NCBI GenBank assembly: GCA_017654935.2 | Contig: CM065699.1 | Span: forward strand, 18,480,290 to 18,544,289 | Source of the DNA: Phymorhynchus buccinoides | Taxonomy: Eukaryota; Mollusca; Gastropoda; Neogastropoda; Raphitomidae | DNA length: 64,000 nt | Reading direction: 5' to 3' | Shown: one piece after another, positions 1 through 9,170 of the stretch | Layout of the letters: each line of letters opens with the position of its first letter | Position numbering within the stretch: the first letter of the stretch is position 1 | Notes under the pieces: model-generated | Database searches by the model: none | The model's input: only the letters and a program-made list of their open reading frames with translations | What the model was told of the DNA's origin: nothing | Position numbers and translations under genes: made by a program

Positions 1-403
1 TGCTTCAGACGATTGTGTCATGTTATGAATTGTACTGTATGTTTTGTTGTTTACAGGTTGTTGAACGTTGGTAAGATACATTGATGAGTGTTTTGTAATA
101 AGTGGTCGAACTTTACGCAGTGACAGTCCTGAGATGACGGGACTATAATGGGGGGGGGGGGGGAATAAAAAAAATTTTTTTAAAGATCGTTGAGGCATCT
201 AACAAGATGCATTTTGATCAGGCTTAAGCCAGTATCACTGCTGCCTGTTGGCACTAATCGCTCATTTCCTTTGCCGTTTTTTGTAATTGCCAGTTCTTGT
301 ATTGCTTGTCACTTGGGTTTTCTTTCAAACCTTTCATTGATCTTTACCCTCGGCTGCTTGAGCTGTTTGATTTTAATCTCTGTGTGTGTGTGTGTGTGCC
401 CAG
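1..403. other. PHKB intron upstream of exon 1, with LINE tail relic
   Basis: Intronic sequence with no gene. Positions about 100-165 resemble the 3' end of the LINE family seen at 2174-2553 and 4573-4957 (a gtgacagtcctga... block, then gggactataat), followed by a poly-G run at 151-164. A GT microsatellite (381-398) directly precedes the acceptor at 401-403. Confidence 0.5.
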
Positions 404-508
404 ATCTACAGAGCATGCAGTCAGACCATTGTGTGCTACCCATTGCTGTTTGAGCTGAGCGACTTCTACCTGGCCCAGGACATTGCCTTGGTTATGGACG
501 ACTGCAAA
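404..508 (+). CDS. PHKB: PHKB exon 1 of window (35 codons)
   Basis: A phase 0 to phase 0 exon with acceptor CAG at 401-403 and donor GTGAGT at 509. It encodes IYRACSQTIVCYPLLF and continues through ELSDFYLAQDIALVMDDCK. It matches the PHKB segment containing the conserved pattern QT-VCYP---ELS-FYL-QD-AL--DD. This part lies after the N-terminal glucoamylase-like domain in the regulatory subunits. The ATG-initiated ORFs that overlap it start inside the intron and are not the real start. Numbering here is for the window only, since upstream exons are missing. Confidence 0.92.
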
Positions 509-2567
509 GTGAGTGCTTTTCCTTCACCAGAAGGGCAGTCCCATACCAATCACTTTCCACCCCCCCAAAATCTAACGTGGCAGAGCAGAATCGTCACTCT
601 CTTCTTTAAAACTCACCAGTAAACTCAATGCTTATGTAAAACTTACTTTGAGTGAAGTGATTAAATTCTGCTTAACATCCTCCGGTCTGGAACAGACACA
701 TATGGGACATTAGTAGATATAAAGATGGTGGGAATGATCCTGGAGGCAGTTCAACACCAGAAAAATGTTTAACAATACAGATGTGTATTAGATGACCCAG
801 TGTGAGCATGGATGCTATTTTTAGATCTTGATGTAGATCTTAATGCAGTGTCCATGGTGTGAATCACATGCTAGGTGTCAGTCACGCTAAATGGGTGGGT
901 CAGTTAGGATGACGTCAGTTTTGTAGGCGGGACTTGAGCTCAACTAAAAAGGCGATCTCAGTACTGGAGAAAGATGCTGTGCTAGAAGCAAATGGATTTA
1001 CGAAGAATATGACAAATTGGTCATTGCGTACTGGTACGGGTCAGTGCGCACCATACATACGAGTGTTGCATTTTGTATCTATGTACACTTACCGTATATG
1101 TAACCATAACGACTTTCACCCCATATAAAGTGCATTGAGGAAACCTTAACGTAAAATGAGTAGATTCAGATCTTACCTTCTAACTCCATGAAAATTGGTC
1201 TCTTTTGGTTAAAAAATGGTATCCGGAAGAAATAAACATCATTGAAATAAATTATGCAAGCATGACATGATTTCTTTACAATCTCTACGATTTCAAGGCG
1301 GGGGGGGGGGGGGGGGGGGTTCGCACTGACCCAACCAATGCACAGACTCATCAGTACTCTATCCCAAAAGGAATCAAGAAGGCTGATAATACCTTCTGGC
1401 TTTACCCCTCAAGTTGTATTGCTGTGTGCGTGCGTGATGCAAGCTTACCATATCTTTCATGCAATAAGGCATTGCTTTTTACCCAGACTCAGACCCCTGC
1501 GCCTAATAATATGACTGATAAAAAGTAAACTGAGAAAATCTGAAATGTTGTAAGAAAGTTGGGGTGTGAAAATCTTATACAAAGGTGCGTTATAGTAAAA
1601 TACAGGGGTGATGAGTAGTCATAATCATAACTGATGAGTAGTCGTAATCATAACTGATGAGTAGTCATAAATAACTGATGAGTAGTCATAATCATAACTG
1701 ATGAGTAGTCATAATCATAATGTCAGTGTTACAAATGGACTGTTGATCTATGTTTGTTCACTTCCCCCTCATAAGGGGCCTTGGCCTATTTGAATCAATT
1801 ATTCACCTTTGCATTCTCTTTCTCTCTCTGTCTGTCTGTCTGTCAGTCTCTCTCTCTCTCTCTCTCTTTTTCTGTGCATGCCCCCGGTGCGTGTGTGTGT
1901 ATGTGTGTGTGCACGTGTATGTGTGCGTGTGTTGTGTTGTGTTTTATTTCTAAACGTGCAGATTTCTCAGTTGATGTAATGAATTGTAATGACAATATTT
2001 TGGTTGGTATAATGTGCGTTTCACACGTTTGATTAAGGTTCTTTCAGCTATGCTGTATTTCTGTCATGCTGTTGCACCTCCTAACCTGAATTTCTCTTTT
2101 GGAGATAATAAAGTATACTTGAACTTGAAATGTATGAACATTTGTTTACTCTGATTTTCCTTACTGTGTAGCATGCGATTCTCCAATTTCCATTCGTCAT
2201 GTCCTTCTGGACTGCTGGGGTTTATACGACATTAGAAGGAAACACTACACTGCGGAGTCAATGAAAATTTTGTTCCGTGACGTTCCACCTGACACGATCT
2301 TTAATTTCTTGAAAGAGATTAATATATTTCACTTGATGTAAGCTACTGTGGTGTTTTTAATTCTAGACGTGTCTTTTTTTTACTTGCTAAGTTTTTGAAT
2401 TAATGGGTTTTTTTTTAAAAAAGTATTTTGATTTTGATTTTGTTTTTACCTTGTGTTTTTATCCCTTTTTAATACGTGGTAAGATTTATCGTGGTGACAG
2501 CCCTGACATGGTCTTAGTTGTTGACGGGGATATAATTTTAATCTTAATCTGATTTTCCTGTGTGCAG
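509..2567. other. Intron 1: dispersed repeat, MITE relic, 22-bp minisatellite, LINE 3' end
   Basis: No gene seen. About 700-830 resembles a dispersed repeat also found near 30350-30480 and 62620-62730 (aagatggtgggaa... block). A poly-G run is at 1300-1319. About 1475-1604 is a degraded relative of the MITE at 20194-20347. Positions 1607-1725 hold about five units of a 22-24 bp repeat built on tgatgagtagtcataatc. CT and GT microsatellites occupy about 1815-1935. A LINE 3' end fills 2174-2553. Confidence 0.55.
2174..2553 (+). mobile_element. 5'-truncated I/Nimb-like LINE 3' end
   Basis: Positions 2174-2341 translate as the end of a non-LTR retrotransposon ORF2: a Cys-containing HVLLDC segment, then LYDIRRKHY, then an FNFLKEINIF-type end before a TAA. 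This is the usual C terminus of I/Nimb-type reverse transcriptase proteins. An AT-rich 3' UTR follows and ends in a taatcttaatct tail at about 2530-2553. A second copy of the same end lies at 4573-4957. The insertion ends only about 15 bases before the exon 2 acceptor. Clade assignment is from memory of the family's C-terminal pattern. Confidence 0.65.
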
Positions 2568-2650
2568 AATGACCTGGCTTTCCTGTCGAAATGCTGGAAG
2601 CTGCATGGTCGCCCCACCTGGTGTATGGTGATTCGGGAAAACTCCATTAA
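2568..2650 (+). CDS. PHKB: PHKB exon 2
   Basis: An 83-nt exon with acceptor GTGTGCAG (2560-2567) and donor GTGAGTGC at 2651. It starts in phase 0 and ends after two bases of a codon. It encodes NDLAFLSKCWKLHGRPTW followed by CMVIRENSI. This equals the PHKB stretch whose human version has a KSWK-LGRPTF core followed by a REDNI motif. The two trailing bases (AA) join the first base of exon 3 to give Lys, which keeps the frame. Confidence 0.92.
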
Positions 2651-3384
2651 GTGAGTGCTGACGTTTTCTTGTTGTGTATGTACTTGGAGGCTTTTATTAT
2701 TGGTTGACATTAGCCTGTAGTTGGGGCCAACAGTAACACGAGAGCTGTACAATAGATGGTTTTCTACAGTAATGGAAAATTATGGTACAGTTTAGTCTCT
2801 TGTGGAAGACTATGACTCTCAAACGAGGGGGCCTTTGCACTGGCTCTATTGCTGCAGCCAAAGGGATGGGTTGGCCTTTGGGGACCTTCCCCAATGCCAG
2901 CTGTCCTCAAATCCCTTTGGCAGAGAGAATGGGGATGGGCAATATTCTCCACTATAAACAAATTCTAGCCCAGCCTGCAGGAATAGCATCTGCCCACTCT
3001 GCTATCTGGTAGTCATGGTCGGAAACGACTGACTAGAATACATACGACTGACTGGAATACAAACGACTGACTGGAATACAAACGACTGACTGGAATACAA
3101 ACGACTGACTGGAATACATACGACTGATGACTGACTGGAATACATACGACTGACGACTGACTGGAATACAATACAAATGTACTTGAGGGCATGTGTTGAA
3201 AGTTTCAAGTTTCAAATTTATTTCCAAAAAAGCCCCACGGGGGTACATGGAAGTGAAAGGTGAAAGGTGAAAGGTCGCTTAGCTGCTTTTAACTGTAGGG
3301 ACAGTGAATGGTGAGTGCGTAGGGCTTTGCACAGTAATGAGTTACTCAGATGAACAGTTGATTGCATGGTAGACATGTGTGCAG
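2651..3384. other. Intron 2: dispersed repeat and 19-20 bp minisatellite
   Basis: No gene seen. About 2850-3040 belongs to a dispersed family recurring at about 30730-31160 and 62970-63420 (a 'catctgcccactctgctatc' to 'gtcggaaacgactgactg' type end). Positions 3024-3170 hold about seven units of a 19-20 bp repeat based on acgactgactggaatacaa, apparently grown from that element's terminus. About 3205-3250 (agtttcaaatttatttcc...) resembles a LINE 3' tail. Confidence 0.5.
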
Positions 3385-3474
3385 GGGTCAGAACTTTGGC
3401 GACTTCCTGGGCCTTCTGTCGCAGTTCAAGAAAGGCAATGTGGATGGGATCCACATCAGGCTGGGAAAGCTGCA

Positions 3475-3475
<1 letters not shown>
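3385..3475 (+). CDS. PHKB: PHKB exon 3
   Basis: A 91-nt exon with acceptor GTGTGCAG ending at 3384 and donor GTGAGA at 3476. Its first base completes the Lys codon begun in exon 2, and it ends in phase 0. The product reads GQNFGDFLGLLSQFKKGN, then VDGIHIRLGKLQ. It corresponds to the PHKB block in which a conserved Lys-Lys-Gly turn precedes V-(K/H)-(V/I)-(H/R)---LQ. The 3' half of this exon and its donor are repeated four more times downstream. Confidence 0.92.
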
Positions 3476-3518
<43 letters not shown>

Positions 3519-3583
3519 GAATTGGAAAAGAGAGAGAAAGGCAATGTGGATGGGATCCACATCAGGCTGGGAAAGCTGCAGGT

Positions 3584-3632
<49 letters not shown>

Positions 3633-3696
3633 ATTGGAAAGAGAGAGAGAAAGGCAATGTGGATGGGTTCCACATCAGGCTGGGAAAGCTGCAGGT

Positions 3697-3728
<32 letters not shown>

Positions 3729-4020
3729 TGAATTGGAAAGAGAGAGAGAAAGGCAATGTGGATGGGATCCACATCAGGCTGGGAAAGCTGCAGGAAAGAG
3801 AGGGAGAGAGAGAGAGAGAGAGAGAGATGAATTGGAAAGAGAGAGAGAAAGACAATGTGGATGGGATCCACATCAGGCTGGGAAAGCTGTAGGTGAGAAA
3901 GAGAGAGAGAGATGGGGAAGAAAGAAAGAGAGCGAGAGTGAGAGATGAATTGGAAAGAGAAAGAGAATGAGAAAGAGAGAGAGAATGGGAAAGAGAGAGA
4001 GAGAGAGAGTATGGGAAAGC
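3476..4020 (+). repeat. Tandem array derived from exon 3 edge plus donor plus (GA)n
   Basis: Four further copies of the last ~46 nt of exon 3, each followed by a GA microsatellite, at about 3540-3585, 3652-3698, 3752-3794 and 3851-3894. Three copies retain the GTGAG donor. The third reads gcaggaaag and has lost the GT. The fourth has tgtag for tgcag. A GA-only tail runs to 4020. Spacing varies with GA length (about 97-115 bp). The overlapping ORFs on both strands (RERERE or SLSLSL peptides) come from the repeat and are not genes. Confidence 0.9.
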
Positions 4021-4271
4021 ATAGAGAGAATGAACGAACGAATCATTTTAATGAGTAGGCCTTTCTGCCCATGTCATAAAGGAACAGGGGGGAAGGGATG
4101 GGGAAAAAAGAATAAGCCAAAATCATATAATAGCATACATAATAATAATAATAATAATAATGAATATTTAGGGCGCTTAATCTTAACAAAAGCCCTAAGC
4201 GCTTACAATCATGATAAAAACAATACTAACAAAATGAAAAGCTAGACAAAACACTCACACGAACTTGAGGT

Positions 4272-4323
<52 letters not shown>

Positions 4324-5450
4324 CACACACCAACATAACACACACACACACACGCGCGCGCGCACACGCACACACATGACTCAATGGATAACCTTTGCAG
4401 GAGGAGGAGGAGAAAGATTAATACATAATCACACATAGAAACCTTTCACGAACACTGGATACGGATTGAGTGGATAATCGGATTTCTTGAACCTCTGGCA
4501 GAACTCTGACTTGTTCCAAAGTTTTCAGGAGAAATATTAAGCCATGATTATTATAATATTATAATATTTAATGGCAACAATGATGTGTACGATTTATACA
4601 CATTAGAAGGAAACACTACATTGTGCAGTCGATGAAAATTTTGTTCCGTTCCGTTCCGCCTGACACGATCTTTAATTACTTGAAAGACATTAATATTTTT
4701 GACTTGATGTAAATTACTGTTATGTAAGTTACTGTGATGGTTTAATTCTAGACGTATCATGTGTTTACTTGCTAAGTTTGTGATTGATTAATGGGTTTTT
4801 TAGCAAAAGTACTTTAACCAAATAACTTTGATGTAGTTTTTACCTTGTGTTTTTATCCATTTTTGATATGTGGTAAGAATTAACGTGGTGACAGCCCTGA
4901 CATGGCCTTTGTTGTCGACGGGGCTATAATTTTAATCTTAATCTTAATCTTATCTTACTTGGCACTGGCCAGTTGCTTCCCCTTACAACCGTTTAGGACG
5001 GGCCATTCGACTAGGTTCGAAAACCCATCACCACAAAAAAGTTATGAAAAGTTATGGACTGATATTTTCAGATAAGATTACTAACACCATGCACTAAGCG
5101 ATCGTAGAATATCAGATTCCTTACCTTCGCCGTTTGTCTCCTATTGACGAAAACAGCTAACACATAAAAAGAAGGAAAATTTCACATTCCGATCTTTGAC
5201 CCCCCCTCTACAACCAAACCTGAATGTAAAGTCTGCAATGATTGGTTGATTTCAAGAGAGGCAAGGTCAAAGCAAACTGAAAATAGGTTATGACTTTGCA
5301 CCGGAAAGGTTACACGCCAGAAATCAAAACCTCTTGAAAACTCTTATGAGCCAGATCCGGGCCATTCGTCCTAAACGGTTGTGCGAGCCATGAGCCGGAT
5401 CCGGCTCATTCGTCCTGAGTGTGTTAATCTTAATGATGTGTCCTTTGCAG
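4021..5450. other. Intron 3: LINE ends, CA microsatellite
   Basis: No gene seen. About 4138-4215 carries (aat)n followed by a gcgcttaa...agcgcttacaatc block, the minus-strand 3' terminus common to L2/CR1-type elements. A CA/CG microsatellite runs over 4273-4376. A second I/Nimb-like LINE 3' end runs over 4573-4957, ending in (taatct)n. About 4960-5435 is unique-looking sequence with a 'gccattcg...gttcgaaaacc' block and several short inverted motifs around ccggctcattcgtcc. Confidence 0.5.
4573..4957 (+). mobile_element. Second I/Nimb-like LINE 3' end
   Basis: Homologous by eye to 2230-2553: the acattagaaggaaacac block, the gacacgatctttaatt block, the gtggtgacagccctgac block and a terminal (taatct)n tail all recur in the same order. 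The coding end is damaged by small indels (an extra ttccg repeat near 4650) and a duplicated gtaagttactgt. It is therefore an older or independently decayed 5'-truncated insertion. Confidence 0.6.
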
Positions 5451-5621
5451 TCGTTCCTGAACACAGGCTGCGTGGAGCACCTGGACTTCCTGAACTCCAT
5501 CCAGGACACGGAGGAGATGTTCCAGAAGTTTGAGGAGAAGGTGGGGGTGTCCTCCTTCAGGTCCCTCACTGAGATCCCCAAGATCACCGACAAGGACGAC
5601 GACTACCACCTGGAGGATAAG
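5451..5621 (+). CDS. PHKB: PHKB exon 4
   Basis: A 171-nt (57-codon) phase 0/0 exon with acceptor TCCTTTGCAG and donor GTAAAGC at 5622. It encodes SFLNTGCVEHLDFLNSIQDT, then an acidic segment ending in TDKDDDYHLEDK. The VE-LDFL-S--DTEE core matches PHKB. The acidic end lies where vertebrate PHKB has its variable linker, so the vertebrate-type serine-rich insert may be absent here or carried by an exon I could not recognise before 8120. Reading through the donor meets TAG at 5646. Confidence 0.92.
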
Positions 5622-5645
5622 GTAAAGCACGATGATCAGGCATGG

Positions 5646-7010
5646 TAGACCTCACTGAGATCCCCAAGATCACCGACAAGGACGACGACTACCACCTGGA
5701 GGCCAAGGTAAAGCACGATGATCAGTCATGGTAGACCTCACTGAGATCCCCAAGATCACCGACAAGGACGACGACTACCACCTGGAGGCCAAGGTAAAGC
5801 ACCATGATCAGGCATGGTAGACCTCACTGAGATCCCCAAGATCACTGACAAGGACGACGACTACCACCTGGAGGCCAAGGTAAAGCACGATGATCAGGCA
5901 TGGTAGACCTCACTGAGATCCCCAAGATCACCGACAAGGACGACGACTACCACCTGGAGGCCAAGGTAAAGCACCATGATCAGGCATGGTAGACCTCACT
6001 GAGATCCCCAAGATCACCGACAAGGACGACGACTACCACCTGGAGGCCAAGGTAAAGCACGATGATCAGGCATGGTAGACCTCACTGAGATCCCCAAGAT
6101 CACCGACAAGGACGACGACTACCACCTGGAGGCCAAGGTAAAGCACGATGATCAGGCATGGTAGACCTCACTGAGATCCCCAAGATCACCGACAAGGACG
6201 ACGACTACCACCTGGAGGATAAGGTAAAGCACGATGATCAGTCATGGTAGACCTCACTGAGATCCCCAAGATCACCGACAAGGACGACGACTACCACCTG
6301 GAGGCCAAGGTAAAGCACGATGATCAGTCATGGTAGACCTCACTGAGATCCCCAAGATCACCGACAAGGACGACGACTACCACCTGGAGGCCAAGGTAAA
6401 CCACCATGATCAGGCATGGTAGACCTCACTGAGATCCCCAAGATCACCGACAAGGACAACGACTACCACCTGGAGGCCAAGGTAAAGCACGATGATCAGG
6501 CATGGTAGACCTCACTGAGATCCCCAAGATCACCGACAAGGACGACGACTACCACCTGGAGGCCAAGGTAAAGCACGATGATCAGGCATGGTAGACCTCA
6601 CTGAGATCCCCAAGATCACCGACAAGGACGACGACTACCACCTGGAGGCCAAGGTAAAGCACGATGATCAGGCATGGTAGACCTCACTGAGATCCCCAAG
6701 ATCACCGACAAGGACGACGACTACCACCTGGAGGCCAAGGTAAAGCACCATGATCAGGCATGGTAGACCTCACTGAGATCCCCAAGATCACCGACAAGGA
6801 CGACGACTACCACCTGGAGGCCAAGGTAAAGCACCATGATCAGGCATGGTAGACCTCACTGAGATCCCCAAGATCACCGACAAGGACGACGACTACCACC
6901 TGGAGGCCAAGGTAAAGCACCATGATCAGGCATGGTAGACCTCACTGAGATCCCCAAGGTCACCGACAAGGACGACGACTACCACCTGGAGGCCAAGGTA
7001 AAGCACGATA
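5646..7010 (+). repeat. Sixteen 86-bp units derived from exon 4 3' end and its donor
   Basis: Sixteen consecutive units with exactly 86-bp spacing (a gacctcactgagatcccc start at 5648, 5734 and so on to 6938). Each contains the last ~60 nt of exon 4, the GTAAAGCA donor and about 25 nt of intron. Almost all units read GAGGCCAAG where the true exon reads GAGGATAAG; one unit near 6215 keeps GAGGATAAG. Variation is limited to single bases (gatgatcagg/gatgatcagt, cacgat/caccat, one aaggtaaacc). Because 86 is not a multiple of 3 and each unit holds an in-frame TAG, the array is not an in-frame protein repeat. Confidence 0.95.
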
Positions 7011-8119
7011 ATTCAAACTCAAATTCAAAGTCACTTTATTATCTCGTAGATTGAGAAATAACAACCAGGTGTCGCCTTGGCTTAATTTAACCCTTTCAAC
7101 GCCTCTGTTGCCTCTTGGCACCACAATGATTGAACACCCATGTCACTAAAAAGCATCAAAGGTCTGTTATCTAATGACCTTATGTTTTTAATTTTGGGAA
7201 GTAAGAATAGGCCCTATTTTATGGATGTCACAAAGGAATCCCAAATATTGCAGATGAAATCTTTTCTCTACCCAGGTAAGTTTAATGGAAAGTTTTGGCT
7301 GAAAAATGGCTGGCGTTGAAAGGGCTAAAAATAAGGCTGTGTCAGGGTGTGAGTGCTGACAATAATCTCCAGCTAAAGGACTTGCTGCTGTGTTGTTGTT
7401 GTCCTCTGCCACTTTCTGGTATGGATGCGTATCATGATTCCTTTTGTTTTGTCTTTCTTTTTCTGTCAGTTTTAACGATATCTTGTGAATAACTGGACAG
7501 ATTCACTTTGAAATTTTGTGCGATGGGATTTTGCCTGAAGCAGATGTGTTCTGGGGAAACTGTAACCACTTCAGAAGAGGACTTGTCAATGCTGCCAGTG
7601 ACACCCTTGTTATGTTAGATCTAGGTGAGGGTGTGCTTTAAATTGCCTAACCCATCGCACACACACACACTTCTCCCTGTTTCCCCCTTTTCTCCTTTCT
7701 TTCTCCTCCCCTTGATCCTATCTTCTTCTTTTTCTTCTCCTACCACTCATCTTTTCTTTCTTCTCTTCTCTTCCTCCTCTCATTCTGTTTTCCTCTTCTT
7801 CTTCCTCTCCCCTCCTCCTCCTCCTCCTCCTCAACTTCCTCTATCCTTCTCTAAGTTCTTCTACTTGTTCTTCATAATGGAACCCATCCCAGCATTCAGT
7901 GTTCCAGGCATGGTAGACCTCCGCGAATCGCGGAAAATCCGCGAAAAAGTTTGAAACAAAATTATTAAAAAATGCATTGAAATGGCATGAAAAAGTGAAC
8001 ATTTCACTCTCATTTATTGAATTTTATTGAATTTTCTTCGGCCCCCTGGACCCCCGGCCATTTTCCTTGAAAACCACTTTGCCCCCACTACTGTTCTCTC
8101 CCCCCCCCCCCACATGCAG
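7011..8119. other. Rest of intron 4: MITE, exon-like relic, CT-rich tract
   Basis: Contains the piggyBac-like MITE at 7091-7324. About 7543-7625 (ctggggaaactgtaacc... to a gtgagg) resembles a block at about 15588-15660 and is probably a dispersed repeat. A long CT/CTC-rich tract fills 7660-7860. Short repetitive AT-rich sequence follows up to a poly-C tract (8101-8111) directly before the exon 5 acceptor. Confidence 0.5.
7091..7324. mobile_element. piggyBac-like MITE copy 1
   Basis: A 234-bp element with inverted ends CCCTTTCAACGCC / GGCGTTGAAAGGG. It is preceded by TTAA (7087-7090) and followed by CTAA, a decayed TTAA target duplication. Internal landmarks (gcaccacaatgatt, acacccatgtcact, ctacccaggtaagtttaatgg) recur in five other copies in the window. 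There is no ORF. TTAA target sites with CCC-starting ends are characteristic of piggyBac transposons; I infer this is a non-autonomous derivative. Confidence 0.8.
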
Positions 8120-8395
8120 GAGCTGGAGGTCACCTCCACCCAGGAGCTGGTGAACCTCTTCAAGTCATTCCACGGCATCGTCAACCACGCGGCCATCCTC
8201 AAGGTGCTGTGCGAGAGAGAGGGGCCCCAGCACCGCTTCGACGGGCAGACGGTGGGCCAGCGCATGGAAGGGCTCATTACGAAGGCGGGGGTGCACAAGC
8301 GGTGGTCGGTGGTGCGCCTGCTGTCGGCGCTGCTGAAGAAGGGGGTGGACAGCCTGGCGCCTTCCATCACGTCGGTGCTGGTTCGCGGGAAGCAG
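8120..8395 (+). CDS. PHKB: PHKB exon 5
   Basis: A 276-nt (92-codon) phase 0/0 exon with acceptor CACATGCAG and donor GTGAGG at 8396. The product includes a helical ELVNLFKSF segment, the CEREGPQHRF block, KRWSVVRLLSALL and finally VDSLAPSITSVLVRGKQ. These match the LKREGP, LW-AVRRAASLL and VDSLAPSIT-VLV-GKQ landmarks of PHKB and are the best-conserved part of the gene seen here. The exon's last ~37 nt and donor are copied twice downstream. Confidence 0.95.
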
Positions 8396-8740
8396 GTGAG
8401 GTGTTTTAGACTACGTTTTATATCATGTTGCATGTATTATCAGGCATCAGAGGATTAGGAATTTGTGACAGAGGATTGCCTTCCATCACGTCGGTGCTGG
8501 TTCACGGGAAGCAGGTGAGGTGTTTGGACTATGTTTTCCATAATGTATTGTCAGGCATCAGAATTGTCAGAGGATTAGGAATTTGTGACAGAGGATTGCC
8601 TTCCATCACGTCGGTGCTGGTTCGTGGGAAGCAGGTGAGGTGTTTTGGACTACGTTTTCTATCATGTATTAATTCAGGCATCAGAATTGTCAGAGGAGTA
8701 GGAATTTGTGACAGAGAATTGGCTTCCCTTGTCAGAGGTT
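8396..8740 (+). repeat. ~120-bp tandem copies of exon 5 edge and donor
   Basis: The exon end plus intron block (gccttccatcacgtcggt ... gggaagcaggtgaggtgttt ... catcagaggattaggaatttgtgacagaggatt) recurs at about 8478 and 8598, with period about 119-120 bp. A partial further unit near 8700-8740 has lost the exon-derived part. Both copies keep the CAG/GTGAGG donor, one with cacggg for cgcggg. Confidence 0.88.
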
Positions 8741-9170
8741 TTGCCTTTTTTATTGAGTGTTATCCATTGTGTTACATAGCATATTTGAAATGATTTATCA
8801 CTATATTAAGCCTTTTTGGTGGTGTTCCGAACTCATATCAATGTTGTCCCTCTTCAGTCTAGGGCCTAGATAGCCCTTTTACCACGGTTTTCAGAGGATT
8901 GGACTTCAGGCTATTCTGATGTCTGATTGTGACAGAGGCTGCTGTTTTCCTGGTGTATGCCAGACTTCTGGGTTTTAGCGTGCCCCAAAATGTGGCTTGA
9001 TGTTTTTGGAGTGCCCAGGAAAATGGCTTCCGGTTTTTGGAGGGTGAAAATCCAGCCTTAAATCAGGGATGAGAGACTTAGGCCAATCCGTATGCATTCA
9101 TGCACATCCACACACAAACACCCTCACACACGCAAGCACACACACCATATCACACACAAATGCGCCAACA
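8741..9170. other. Intron 5 segment, no gene recognised
   Basis: AT/GT-rich unique-looking sequence with two short related blocks (gattggacttcaggc; gtgccccaaaatgtggctt / gtgcccaggaaaatggctt). A short CA-rich stretch (9095-9160) directly precedes the exon 6-derived array. Confidence 0.4.

Noticed and set aside
1607..1725. Possible hammerhead ribozyme cores (ctgatgag repeated)
   Set aside because: The repeats lack the matching GAAA and flanking stems needed for a hammerhead; it is a simple minisatellite.
3024..3170. CRISPR-like direct repeats
   Set aside because: Units are contiguous 19-20 bp minisatellite copies without unique spacers, in an animal intron.
3218..3948. Ser/Leu-rich and Arg/Glu-rich ORFs on both strands
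   Set aside because: Translations of the GA/CT microsatellite interspersed with exon 3 fragments.
5646..7010. Sixteen alternative in-frame exons encoding TDKDDDYHLEAK repeats
   Set aside because: The unit length (86) is not divisible by three, each unit contains TAG in the exon 4 frame, and no acceptor precedes the exon-like part in the right phase.
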